Below are positions 46,874-54,938 of a stretch of DNA of 64,000 nucleotides, in pieces. How positions within the stretch are numbered: position 1 is the stretch's first letter; each line of letters begins with the position of its first letter. Source of the DNA: Thermoanaerobaculia bacterium (GTDB taxonomy: Bacteria; Acidobacteriota; Thermoanaerobaculia; Multivoradales; Multivoraceae); assembly GCA_022826745.1 (NCBI GenBank), contig JAJDUI010000010.1, forward strand, positions 62,001 to 126,000. The letters are read 5' to 3'. The position numbers and the translations under genes are program-made. The notes beneath the pieces were generated by a model that was given only the letters and a program-made list of their open reading frames with translations, had not been told where the DNA came from and did not search any database.

Positions 46874-49075
46874 TCAGGGGACGAACGGCGGCGTCCGCCC
46901 GCCGCCGCCCGAGGGCGGCGAAGACGAGGAGGGTGAGGAAGAGGGAGGGGAAGACGGCGGCGAGTAGCTTGACGGGCTTGAACTTGGAGGAGGAGAGTAG
47001 CTCCTCGGCGGCGAGGAAGATCGAGGCGAAGAAGATCGCGGCGAAGAACTCCTGGGCGTGGACCGTACTCGCGTTGGCCGCGACGAAGACCTGGGCGTAG
47101 AGGCCCTCGGCGTCGACCGCACCCGGGTTGGAGGCGCCGCCTTCGGCGTCGAACTCCTCGGCGTCGACCGCACCCGGGTGGGGGGCGCCGACCTGGGCGT
47201 TGAACTTCGCGGCGTCGACCGTACCCGCGTTGGAGGCGCCGCCCTGGGCGTTGAACTTCTCGGCGTCGACCGCACCCGAGTGGGGGGCGCCGCCTCGGGC
47301 GTTGAGCTTCGCGGCGTCGACCGCACCCGGGTGGGGGGGGCCGACCTGGGCGTTGAAGCCCGCGGTGTCGACCGCACTCGGGTGGGACTCGGAGCGTCGT
47401 CCCGGCTCCGGATGGCGTCCAGTACGCGGCGACCGGCTGTTGGCCGTCGGCTCGGAGCAGGGACGGCGCCAGGGCTCGCGGGCGCTGCCTTCCTGACAGA
47501 CACGCCCTGCTTCCCGGGTTCGTCGTCCCGGGTCGAGAGAACCGGGGCGGATCGCCGGATTCCGGTATCCCCATCGCCGTTCCGGACCACGCCGGCGCGG
47601 GCCGCCCCGCTTGCGGGAGCTGCCCGAAGGCCACCCTCTGTGACGCGGGCCAACCCGGACCTGTTCCCGGAAGGCCCTTCGCGGCGCACCGACACGACGG
47701 CGGGGTCGCCGTCGCTGCGTCTGATCTCGCCCCGGAACGAGGGGTCGAGGTCGGGAACGCGCGCCACGAAGTTGTCGGCGTTCGGGATCTCGCTTTCGTC
47801 CAGGCCGCCGCGCCGGTTGATCAGGACCCGCTGGGTGGCCGCCGGATCGCGCCAGTTCCGGCGGTCGATGCCGCGGGTGTCTGTCGTGATGATGCCGCGC
47901 TCGAGCTGGGCATGGTGGCGCCGCAGGGAACGGCCGTAGGTGTAGCCGCGGCCGTAGCCAAAGTAACCGGTCGGGCAGAAGATCCAGGTATTGAACGGAT
48001 CCCAGTAGCCGCCCGCCCAGCCGTAGAGCCCGAAACGGAGGCCGTAGCCCAGCCCCCGGTAGTAGTGCTGGTAGTAACCGCGCGGAATCCAGCCGACGTA
48101 GGACGGCCCCCAGTACCAGTAGACGTGGCTGGGGGCGTACCGCAGACCCGGGAACCAGATCCATCCCCAGGCCGGATGCATGTTCCAGCTGCCGTAGTGG
48201 TAGGTGAGCGGACCCCAGGGGTCCCGAGCCACCCAGTAGAGCCCGGCGGGAGTATCCGTCCACCGGCCCCGGCTGTAGGGCTGCCAGTTCTGCTCGACGC
48301 GCGGCTTCCAGGCCCGGCGATCGTCGACCTCGACCCACTCGCCATGCGCACCCAGGGTGTCGCGGTAGCCGCCGACATCGACCGCGGCATAGGCCACCAG
48401 GCTGGCCCGATGGCCTTCCGTCCAGTCGGCCAGCGCGGCCGCCGCCACGCCCGCACCGTTCTGGAGCTCGATCCAGGGGTTGTCGAGACCGTTGGCCACG
48501 AGCGTCTCGCCGCTACGAACGATGACCGACCCCCGCTGCGTCACGACCTCCGTGAATCCGGCAAGAACCGTCACCTCGGTCCAGCGGCTTCCGTCGCTGT
48601 GAACCTGGTAGCGACCGTCCTGCTTGACGTAGACCCTGGCGTTGGCGGTGTCCACCACCGGCAGCTCCGATTCAAGAAGGTGATCTGCGACCTCCAGGCT
48701 CAGCCGGCCCCGGTGGAGGACGTAGAGCGAGTCCTGGTCCTCGCCGTCCGGCGATCCGGCGATGCGCTCGAGGGTGATCTCCGAGTCGTGGTCCAGGGCC
48801 AGGATCGATCGGTCCGACATGAGGACGGCGAGTCGCGCGCTCGGCGTCGTCCAGATCCGGTCGCCCCGCAGAATCGGCAAGTGGAGTTCAAGTTCGCTCT
48901 GCGCGCCGGAACGGGCCGCGAACAGGGTCGCGTCTCCGTCCAGCGCGCCGACGAAACTGTAGACGCCGGCAAGGCCCTCCGCCTGTTCCTGGCCAGGAGT
49001 GTTCGCTGCCCAGGCGGCGGATGCGGCAAGGACCATCGGCAGCGCGAGGAGGCTGATCGGAAGCGGGTGTCTCAT
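46874..49075 (-). CDS. FecR-domain, DUF6600-like secreted protein with C-terminal Pro/Ser/Arg repeats
   Basis: This 733-residue protein has a signal peptide (about 1-23, ending AWA), a FecR-like domain near residues 65-190 (LPILRGDRIWTTPSARL, ALDHDSEITLERI) and a tyrosine/tryptophan-rich region (about 235-420) with many GYG, WG and YW pairs, similar to DUF6600 proteins. The C-terminal third is low-complexity: about six 17-residue copies of a PPTRVRSTPRSSTP-type unit, then a Ser/Pro tail. It is probably periplasmic or surface-bound. The function is unknown, and no sigma factor or TonB receptor is next to it to support iron signalling. Confidence 0.8.
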   Translation of the reverse strand: MRHPLPISLLALPMVLAASAAWAANTPGQEQAEGLAGVYSFVGALDGDATLFAARSGAQSELELHLPILRGDRIWTTPSARLAVLMSDRSILALDHDSEITLERIAGSPDGEDQDSLYVLHRGRLSLEVADHLLESELPVVDTANARVYVKQDGRYQVHSDGSRWTEVTVLAGFTEVVTQRGSVIVRSGETLVANGLDNPWIELQNGAGVAAAALADWTEGHRASLVAYAAVDVGGYRDTLGAHGEWVEVDDRRAWKPRVEQNWQPYSRGRWTDTPAGLYWVARDPWGPLTYHYGSWNMHPAWGWIWFPGLRYAPSHVYWYWGPSYVGWIPRGYYQHYYRGLGYGLRFGLYGWAGGYWDPFNTWIFCPTGYFGYGRGYTYGRSLRRHHAQLERGIITTDTRGIDRRNWRDPAATQRVLINRRGGLDESEIPNADNFVARVPDLDPSFRGEIRRSDGDPAVVSVRREGPSGNRSGLARVTEGGLRAAPASGAARAGVVRNGDGDTGIRRSAPVLSTRDDEPGKQGVSVRKAAPASPGAVPAPSRRPTAGRRVLDAIRSRDDAPSPTRVRSTPRASTPRSAPPTRVRSTPRSSTPEAAPPTRVRSTPRSSTPRAAPPTRVRSTPRSSTPRSAPPTRVRSTPRSSTPKAAPPTRVRSTPRASTPRSSSRPTRVRSTPRSSSPRSSSPRSSSPPRSYSPPPSSSPSSYSPPSSPPSSSPSSSSPPSGGGGRTPPFVP
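47058..47385. repeat. 51-bp tandem repeat within the FecR-domain gene
   Basis: The motif GTCGAC recurs at 47112, 47163, 47214, 47265, 47316 and 47367, exactly 51 bases apart, with a diverged GTGGAC copy at 47058. Each unit encodes 17 residues of the protein's Pro/Ser/Arg tail on the minus strand. Units differ mainly at two or three positions, so the array has drifted but kept frame. Confidence 0.95.
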
Positions 49076-49108
49076 CTCTCGGTCCCCCTGAGGAATCGGA
49101 GCGAAGGA

Positions 49109-49117
49109 AAGTTACCA
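49109..49117 (-). promoter_or_regulatory. candidate extended -10 promoter of the FecR-domain gene
   Basis: TGGTAACTT on the minus strand fits the recurrent box and would start transcription about 25 bases before the ATG at 49075, which has AGGGGG upstream. The rest of 49076-49299 shows nothing more than the def -10 box. Confidence 0.4.
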
Positions 49118-49262
49118 CTCCTGGCTTCCAGCAATCTGCGTGCCAGGGGGTGGGATGAACCCGCAGGCGACATCGCACTCTCCACAAAGAACGGAGCGCT
49201 TCGAGTGGGACACGCCTGTCACCTCCAGGGGACGACCGGGGCGCGGTCGGCGCCTTCTCCCG

Positions 49263-49268
49263 TATGAT
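49263..49268 (+). promoter_or_regulatory. candidate -10 box of def
   Basis: TATGAT, one mismatch from consensus, would give a leader of about 24 bases before the def ATG. Confidence 0.4.
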
Positions 49269-49299
49269 CCCGCCAGCCCCCGCGTCGGCCAGGTAGCGC

Positions 49300-49827
49300 A
49301 TGACCGTCCTTCCCATTCGTCAATACCCGGATCCGGTGCTGCGGGCACGATGCGCGCCTGTGGTTGACTTCGGGCCCGATCTGAGACGGCTGGTCGAGGA
49401 CATGATCCAGACGATGCACGATGCCCCCGGAGTCGGCCTCGCGGCGCCGCAGGTCGGCGTGGAGTTGCGCGTCGCGGTGGTTGATGCCACGGCGGGCGTG
49501 GATCCGGGAGCGGTCCGGGTGCTCGTAAACCCGCAGATCCTCGATACCGCGGGCGTCGATACGGAAACCGAAGGCTGTCTGTCGATTCCCGACTTCACGG
49601 AGCAGGTCACCCGGCCCGCCTCCGTCCGGGTCGCCGCCCGCGACCTGGAGGGGAGGGCGTACGAGGTCGACGCGGACGAGCTCGAAGCGAGGGCGATCCA
49701 GCACGAGCTGGACCACCTGGACGGCATCCTGTTCGTCGACCGTCTCCGCGGATTACGCCGCCAGCGCGCCCGGAGCTTCCTCCGCCGTCTGCGATCGCCC
49801 GAACCGGCCGTCGCCGGCGGCAACTGA
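49300..49827 (+). CDS. def: peptide deformylase
   Basis: This 175-residue metalloenzyme removes the formyl group from new proteins. All three motifs are present: GVGLAAPQVG at 44-53, EGCLS at 91-95 with metal ligand Cys93, and QHELDH at 134-139 with ligands His135 and His139 and catalytic Glu136. Length and N-terminus (LPIRQYPDPVLR) are typical. It is not followed by fmt here. Confidence 0.96.
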   Translation: MTVLPIRQYPDPVLRARCAPVVDFGPDLRRLVEDMIQTMHDAPGVGLAAPQVGVELRVAVVDATAGVDPGAVRVLVNPQILDTAGVDTETEGCLSIPDFTEQVTRPASVRVAARDLEGRAYEVDADELEARAIQHELDHLDGILFVDRLRGLRRQRARSFLRRLRSPEPAVAGGN

Positions 49828-49850
49828 GACCTGCGCGTCCGCCGGAATCG

Positions 49851-50366
49851 GTGCGCGTTCCGATGGCAGCGACGGTTCTCGCCACGGTGTTCCTGCTCGC
49901 CTGCGAGAGTGGGGGAGGAAGTCCGACCGCTCCGGCGAGCCCGGTCACGACCGGCGGGGTCAGCTTCTCGCCTGCGACGCCCAACGACGCCGCGATCGCT
50001 CTGCGTGGCGGCGCGAGCGGGTCGGCGCTCGAGATCGAGGTCTACGCCGTCGGCGTCGACGATCTCTACGGCCTGAGCTTCGAGCTTCGGTTTCCGGCGG
50101 ACCTGCTGCGCTACGAGAGTCACGGACAGGGCGTCTTCCCGAACATGGAGGTGACGGAGACGGCAGCGGGCCGACTCCTCGTGGGCGCCACCCACCTGGG
50201 GCCGGTAGCCGGCCTGTCTGGCAGCGCCGCGATCGTCGTCGTCAACTTCACCGCCATCGCCAACGGCAGCGGCCGCCTCGACTTCGGCGGCGAGGAGGCC
50301 TTCGACAGTTTCGGCGACCGCCTGACCCTGAACTGGCACGGAGGAACGGTCGCGATCGACCTTTGA
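49851..50366 (+). CDS. putative lipoprotein with cohesin-like domain
   Basis: This 171-residue protein has a short lipoprotein signal (VFLLAC, Cys18). Residues about 45-170 resemble a cohesin/carbohydrate-binding-type beta-sandwich: ALEIEVYAVGVDDLYGLSFELRFPADLLRYE, then SAAIVVVNFTAIANGSGRLDF. Such domains mediate protein-protein or surface interactions. GTG 49851 is preferred over ATG 49863 because it adds an arginine before the hydrophobic core. It begins 23 bases after def. Confidence 0.65.
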   Translation: MRVPMAATVLATVFLLACESGGGSPTAPASPVTTGGVSFSPATPNDAAIALRGGASGSALEIEVYAVGVDDLYGLSFELRFPADLLRYESHGQGVFPNMEVTETAAGRLLVGATHLGPVAGLSGSAAIVVVNFTAIANGSGRLDFGGEEAFDSFGDRLTLNWHGGTVAIDL

Positions 50367-50417
50367 GAGGGACTCCGGGCCGGTGACTTCGATGCCTGGA
50401 CCGGGGGCGACACGCGT

Positions 50418-50426
50418 TGCTACTGT
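50418..50426 (+). promoter_or_regulatory. candidate extended -10 promoter of cysS
   Basis: TGCTACTGT fits the recurrent TG-n-TA-n-n-n-T box. The predicted start near 50434 gives a leader of about 38 bases with GGAG at 50462-50465 before the GTG. Confidence 0.45.
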
Positions 50427-50471
50427 CGCTCCCTCACGCCCGGTTGCCTCCTGTAGCCGACGGAGCCACCA

Positions 50472-51881
50472 GTGAAACTCTTCAACTCTCTCGGACGGCG
50501 TCTGCAGGAACTCGAGCCGCTCGAGCCCGGCCACATCCGGCTCTACACCTGCGGTCCCACGGTCTACGACCGTGTGCACATCGGCAACCTGCGCACGTTC
50601 ATGTTCGAGGACGTCTTGCGCCGCACGCTCCAGTTCCACGGCTACCGGGTCACACAGGCGATGAACCTCACCGACGTCGAGGACAAGATCATCGCCGCGG
50701 CGCTCAAGGCGAAGGTCGACATCGGGACCTTCACGGCGCCCCATGTCGGGTCGTTCTTCGAGGATCTGGCCACTCTTCGCATTGAACGTGTGGAGCACTA
50801 CCCCCGGGCGACCGAGCACGTCGCCGAGATGGTCGCCATGATCGAACGTCTGCAGGCGACCGGTTACGCCTACCGCGCCGACGACTCGGTCTTCTTTCGG
50901 ATCGCCGCCGACGAGGACTACGGAAAGCTGTCGGGAATCGACCTCGATCAGGTTCGTCGGGGCCAGCGCGTGGAGAGCGACGAGTACGGCAAGGAAGATG
51001 CGCGCGATTTCGTCCTCTGGAAGGGGGCGAAGGAGGGCGAACCCAGGTGGCCATCACCCTGGGGCCCGGGACGGCCGGGATGGCACATCGAATGCTCGGC
51101 GATGAGTCAGAAGTACCTCGGCAAGACGTTCGACATCCACTGCGGCGGCGTGGACAACCTCTTTCCCCACCACGAGAACGAGATCGCCCAGAGCGAGTCG
51201 GCCAACTGCTGTCCGCAGGCGCGCTACTGGCTTCACTCGGAGCACCTGACGGTGGACGGCGAGAAGATGTCCAAGTCCCTCGGCAACTGCTACACCCTGG
51301 GCGACCTTCTCGACCGCGGCCTTTCCGCCCGCTCGATCCGCTATCTGCTGCTGTCGGTGCACTACCGCCAGCAACTGGACTTCACGTTCGACAAGCTGGC
51401 CGAGGCCGACCGCGCACTGAAGCGCGTCGACGACATGCGCTTCAGACTCGCCCACGGGGTGGAGAAGGAGAGCGATCCGGCACCGCTGGAACAGGCTGCC
51501 GGCGACTTCGAGACCGCTTTCGCGGCCGCCCTTGCGGACGACCTGAACACGGCAGCCGCGCTGGGCGCGCTCTTCACGTTCGTGCACGAGGTGAACGGCC
51601 TCATCGACTACGGCCTGCCGGCCGGCGGCAGGACCCGGGTAGAGGCCTGCCTCGAACGGGCCGACGAGGTCCTGGCCGTCCTCGACGCCGCAGCCTGGGC
51701 CGAGCCCACGGAGGCCGGGGGCGGGCTGAGCGACGCCGAGATCGACGCCCTGGTCGCGGCCAGGAGCGAGGCGCGGGCGTGCCGCGACTTCGCCGCGGCA
51801 GACCGGATCCGCGAGCAACTGAGCGAGGCCGGAGTGGTCGTGGAGGACGCACGCGACGGCAGCCGCTGGAAGCGATCCTGA
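50472..51881 (+). CDS. cysS: cysteinyl-tRNA synthetase
   Basis: This 469-residue class I synthetase charges tRNA-Cys. It has the zinc-site YTCGPTVYDRVHIGNLRTF near residues 25-43, including the HIGN version of HIGH, the WHIECSAMS segment, the GGVDNLFPHHENEIAQSE motif and KMSKSLGN near residue 266. Length is standard. The start codon is GTG 50472. It is followed 14 bases later by yraN, and tRNA-Cys itself lies 635 bases downstream. Confidence 0.95.
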   Translation: MKLFNSLGRRLQELEPLEPGHIRLYTCGPTVYDRVHIGNLRTFMFEDVLRRTLQFHGYRVTQAMNLTDVEDKIIAAALKAKVDIGTFTAPHVGSFFEDLATLRIERVEHYPRATEHVAEMVAMIERLQATGYAYRADDSVFFRIAADEDYGKLSGIDLDQVRRGQRVESDEYGKEDARDFVLWKGAKEGEPRWPSPWGPGRPGWHIECSAMSQKYLGKTFDIHCGGVDNLFPHHENEIAQSESANCCPQARYWLHSEHLTVDGEKMSKSLGNCYTLGDLLDRGLSARSIRYLLLSVHYRQQLDFTFDKLAEADRALKRVDDMRFRLAHGVEKESDPAPLEQAAGDFETAFAAALADDLNTAAALGALFTFVHEVNGLIDYGLPAGGRTRVEACLERADEVLAVLDAAAWAEPTEAGGGLSDAEIDALVAARSEARACRDFAAADRIREQLSEAGVVVEDARDGSRWKRS

Positions 51882-51895
51882 GCGGACAGGGCGCC

Positions 51896-52312
51896 GTGTG
51901 TCCTGGTACGGAATCGCCGCCGCGCCTGAGCGGCGCAGAGGCCGAGCGGGCCGCAGCCGAGCTGCTGGAGGCCGGAGGCCACCGGATCCTGGAGCGGAAC
52001 TTCAACTCGCCGGTCGGCGAACTCGACCTGATCACGATGGACGGCGACACGCTCTGTTTCGTGGAGGTCAAGGCGCGCTTCGACCCGCGTTTCGGCGGCG
52101 CCGCCGCGGCCGTGGATCGCCGCAAGCGAGGGCGCCTGGTGCGAGGCGCGGAGGCTTTCCTGTGCCAGCCGGAACGGGCCGCCCTGCGGCGCCACCCGTG
52201 CCGTTTCGACGTCGTGACGGCGACCTGGTCGGGCGACGACGGCGACTGGACCTTCACGCACTATCCCGACGCCTTCACGGTCGACGATGCCGGCCGCCGG
52301 AGCTGGCTCTGA
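51896..52312 (+). CDS. YraN/UPF0102-family putative endonuclease
   Basis: This 138-residue protein has the restriction-endonuclease-like core of UPF0102: AEAERAAAELLEAGGHRILERNFN, GELDLITMDGDTLCFVEVKARFD with the likely metal-binding Glu-Asp-Glu-x-Lys, and RRKRGRLVRGAEAFL. The cellular role is unproven. GTG 51896 is in frame and close behind cysS. Confidence 0.86.
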   Translation: MCPGTESPPRLSGAEAERAAAELLEAGGHRILERNFNSPVGELDLITMDGDTLCFVEVKARFDPRFGGAAAAVDRRKRGRLVRGAEAFLCQPERAALRRHPCRFDVVTATWSGDDGDWTFTHYPDAFTVDDAGRRSWL

Positions 52313-52325
52313 CGGGCGCGGTGAG

Positions 52326-52355
52326 TTGACACTGTCGAGAGGAGGGCCGTATTCT
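52326..52355 (+). promoter_or_regulatory. sigma-70 promoter of the tRNA-Gly-Cys-Leu cluster
   Basis: A perfect TTGACA at 52326-52331 and TATTCT at 52350-52355 are 18 bases apart. Transcription would begin near 52362, 38 bases before the first tRNA. This is the strongest two-box promoter seen here. Confidence 0.65.
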
Positions 52356-52399
52356 CGCGCATCAGGGCCTGCCGGTCGCACGGCCGGGTTCGCTCGGGC

Positions 52400-52474
52400 G
52401 CGGGAATAGCTCAGTGGTAGAGCACAACCTTGCCAAGGTTGGGGTCGCGGGTTCGAATCCCGTTTCCCGCTCCA
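52400..52474 (+). tRNA. tRNA-Gly (anticodon GCC)
   Basis: Acceptor GCGGGAA pairs with TTCCCGC. The anticodon stem CAACC/GGTTG encloses TTGCCAA with anticodon GCC at 52432-52434. T arm and encoded CCA are normal. First of a Gly-Cys-Leu set with the same order and anticodons as E. coli glyW-cysT-leuZ. Confidence 0.96.
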
Positions 52475-52515
52475 TGCGATCCACGCGGCCTGAAGCCGGC
52501 GGCGAGGTCCCCCGA

Positions 52516-52590
52516 GGCGACGTGGCCAAGTGGTAAGGCGAGGGTCTGCAAAACCCTTATTCGCCGGTTCGAATCCGGCCGTCGCCTCCA
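52516..52590 (+). tRNA. tRNA-Cys (anticodon GCA)
   Basis: Acceptor GGCGACG pairs with CGTCGCC. The anticodon stem AGGGT/ACCCT encloses CTGCAAA with anticodon GCA at 52548-52550. CCA is encoded. Second of the cluster. Confidence 0.96.
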
Positions 52591-52613
52591 GACTTTCGAC
52601 TCGCAGCGCAAGG

Positions 52614-52701
52614 GCCGGAGTGGCGGAACGGCAGACGCAGGGGACTTAAAATCCCCCGTCCCTCCGAGGACGTGCGGGTTCGAATCCCGCCTCCGGCACC
52701 A
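52614..52701 (+). tRNA. tRNA-Leu (anticodon TAA)
   Basis: This 88-base class II tRNA has acceptor GCCGGAG/CTCCGGC, anticodon TAA at 52647-52649 in loop CTTAAAA, and a long variable arm (CGTCCCTCCGAGGACG). CCA is encoded. Third of the cluster. Confidence 0.96.
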
Positions 52702-52739
52702 CGGTTCCCGTGGCAGCGCGGACAATCCTGGTCTCCAAC

Positions 52740-52748
52740 TGGTACTCT
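52740..52748 (+). promoter_or_regulatory. candidate extended -10 promoter of feoAB
   Basis: TGGTACTCT fits the recurrent box and ends 11 bases before ATG 52760. No Fur-box-like sequence is evident. Confidence 0.45.
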
Positions 52749-52759
52749 CCCGGTCCGAA

Positions 52760-53005
52760 ATGGACCGAACCCTGGCCGACGTGGCCGACGCCAGCGACGG
52801 GCGACTACTTGAGATAGCCGGAGTAACCGGCACCGGCGCCGACAGCCGACGCCTCCGGGAGATCGGTTTCTGCGCCGGAGCGCCGGTCCGGTTCATTCGC
52901 CGGGCGCCGCTCGGCGATCCCGCGATGTACGAGCTGCGCGGCGCGCTCCTGAGTCTGCGTCGCAGTGAGGCGAAGCGTATCCGGGTGCATCGGGCCGGCG
53001 CATGA
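52760..53005 (+). CDS. feoA: ferrous iron transport protein A
   Basis: This 81-residue SH3-like protein supports FeoB. It has the FeoA features GTGADSRRLREIGFCAGAPV and RGALLSLRRSEAKRI. ATG 52760 starts just after the tRNA cluster, 11 bases behind an extended -10 box. It overlaps feoB by 4 bases. Confidence 0.88.
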   Translation: MDRTLADVADASDGRLLEIAGVTGTGADSRRLREIGFCAGAPVRFIRRAPLGDPAMYELRGALLSLRRSEAKRIRVHRAGA

Positions 53006-54930
53006 CGACACTGGTCCGGCTGCGACCGACCACGCCGCCAAGGCGACCGGGGCGTATCGCGATCCTGGGGGCGCCGAACTCGGGCAAGACGACCCTGTTC
53101 AACGCCCTCACCGGGCATCGGGCCAAGGCGGGGAACTATCCGGGGGTCACGGTCGACCGCCGTGAGGGCGATCTCCAGCGAAGGTTCGGAGCCGACGATG
53201 TCCGGCTGGTCGACCTGCCCGGCGTCTACAGCCTGGAGCCGCAATCGGAAGACGAGACGGTCGCGGTCCGGGTGCTCGAGGGCGGCTTCGGCGAGGCGCC
53301 GCCGGACGGCGTCGTCGTGGTCGTCGACGCCACGACGATCGAACGGGGGTTGCCTCTCCTGGCCGAAGCGGCCGGCCTGGGCCTTCCGGTCTGTGTCGCC
53401 CTGACGATGATCGACGAACTGAAGGCGCGACACGGCCAGATCGATACGGAGGAACTCCAGCAGGAACTCGGCGTGCCGGTGGTTGGCGTGGTCGGCAACC
53501 GCGGCCTCGGCATCGACGATCTCGGTGCGTTGGTCAGTTCGCCCTGGGACTGGACCCCGGGCCCCGGCCTGCTGCACGGCGCGGAGGCGAGGACGCCGGA
53601 GGACCGATTCGGCTGGGCGCGTGACGTTCTGGGCGCCTGCCGCCGGCAGGCCCCGGAACCGAACCGCTGGACCCGGCGCCTGGACCGCTTCCTGCTTCAC
53701 CCGGCCATCGGCTCCGCGGTCTTTCTGGCCTTCGTGGCGTTCTTCTTCCAGGCGATCTTCACCTGGGCCACTCCCGCCATGGACTTCCTGTCCGGGCTGA
53801 TGGACGGGCTCGCGGACCAGATCCTGGCGACGCTGCCGGACACTGCGTTCACCCGGCTTCTTGCCGACGGGGTGATCCGCGGTGTCGGCGCGGTGATCGT
53901 CTTTCTTCCGCAGATCGTGCTCCTGTTCACGGTCATCCTGTTCCTTGAAGCCTGCGGTTACATGGCCCGGGCCGCGTTCGTCGTCGACCGCGTGATGGGT
54001 TGGGTCGGGCTGGAGGGCCGCTGTTTCATCGCCCTCCTGTCCTCCTACGCATGCGCGGTTCCAGGCATCATGGCGACCCGGACGATTCCCTCGCCGCGCG
54101 ATCGACTGACGACGATCCTGGTTGCTCCGTTCGCGACCTGCTCGGCCCGTCTGCCCGTCTACATCCTGCTGATCGCGGCGTTCATCCCCGCCGACCCGGT
54201 GTTGGGCCCCTTCACCTGGCAGGGGCTCACGCTGACGGGCCTCTACTTCCTGGGCACCGGGGCCGCGTTGCTGTCGGCGGCCGTGTTCAAGCGCGGTCTG
54301 CTGCGCGGCGCTACGTTGCCGTTCTACCTCGAACTGCCGCCGTACCGGTTGCCCCGGCCCAGTGACATCGCTCTCGGCGTCTGGGACCGCGCGAAGCTCT
54401 TCCTGCGACGAGCCGGCACGATCATCCTGGCCGCCAGCGTCGTTCTCTGGTTCCTGCTCAACCTCCCGCGGCGTCCGGCCGACCCTCAACTCTCCGTGAC
54501 GGAAAACCAGCGGGCGGTCCTGGAGGGGAGCTACGCGGCTTCCGCCGGGCGGCTGCTGGAACCCGTGTTCGCGCCCATGGACTTCGACTGGCGGATCAAC
54601 GTCGGCCTGGTCGCCTCGCAGGCTGCCCGCGAAGTGATGGTTGCCACGCTGGCGCAGATCTACGCCCACGAGGGCGAGGACGGAGAGGGTCTCGGCGTCC
54701 TGCTGGCCGGCAGCGGGGAAGGCGGCGCGCCGCCGCTCCTGTCGCGGGCTTCCGCGCTTGCCCTGCTGGTCTACTTCGCCTTCGCGATGCAGTGCATGTC
54801 GACGCTGGCCGTGATCCGACGGGAGACCGGGGGTTGGCGATGGCCGGTCTTCACGTTCGCGTACATGAACGGCCTGGCCTGGCTGAGTGCCTGGCTGACC
54901 TTCGTCCTCGCCTCGGCGGCCGGCGCCTGA
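53002..54930 (+). CDS. feoB: ferrous iron transport protein B
   Basis: This 642-residue GTP-dependent inner-membrane Fe(II) transporter has an N-terminal G domain: G1 GAPNSGKT at 24-31, G2 YPGVTV near 46, G3 DLPG at 71-74. The G4 position reads TMID at 135-138, with Thr where FeoB usually has Asn. The membrane part carries the gate motifs SYACAVPGIMATRTI and FATCSARLPVYILLI and about eight to ten helices. It is shorter than the 770-residue E. coli protein, mainly in the C-terminal part. feoC is not seen. Confidence 0.94.
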   Translation: MTTLVRLRPTTPPRRPGRIAILGAPNSGKTTLFNALTGHRAKAGNYPGVTVDRREGDLQRRFGADDVRLVDLPGVYSLEPQSEDETVAVRVLEGGFGEAPPDGVVVVVDATTIERGLPLLAEAAGLGLPVCVALTMIDELKARHGQIDTEELQQELGVPVVGVVGNRGLGIDDLGALVSSPWDWTPGPGLLHGAEARTPEDRFGWARDVLGACRRQAPEPNRWTRRLDRFLLHPAIGSAVFLAFVAFFFQAIFTWATPAMDFLSGLMDGLADQILATLPDTAFTRLLADGVIRGVGAVIVFLPQIVLLFTVILFLEACGYMARAAFVVDRVMGWVGLEGRCFIALLSSYACAVPGIMATRTIPSPRDRLTTILVAPFATCSARLPVYILLIAAFIPADPVLGPFTWQGLTLTGLYFLGTGAALLSAAVFKRGLLRGATLPFYLELPPYRLPRPSDIALGVWDRAKLFLRRAGTIILAASVVLWFLLNLPRRPADPQLSVTENQRAVLEGSYAASAGRLLEPVFAPMDFDWRINVGLVASQAAREVMVATLAQIYAHEGEDGEGLGVLLAGSGEGGAPPLLSRASALALLVYFAFAMQCMSTLAVIRRETGGWRWPVFTFAYMNGLAWLSAWLTFVLASAAGA

Positions 54931-54938
54931 CTACCCGG

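Noticed and set aside
47058..47939. Plus-strand 293-residue frame with repeats of the form GVDRTRVGGA opposite the FecR-domain gene
   Set aside because: It is the antisense image of the 51-bp repeat plus GC-rich coding DNA; the minus-strand frame has a signal peptide and recognisable domains.
52411..54669. Long minus-strand frame (752 codons) opposite the tRNA genes, feoA and feoB
   Set aside because: It runs through three tRNA genes and is very rich in Arg, Gly and Pro, as expected for the shadow of a GC-rich gene.
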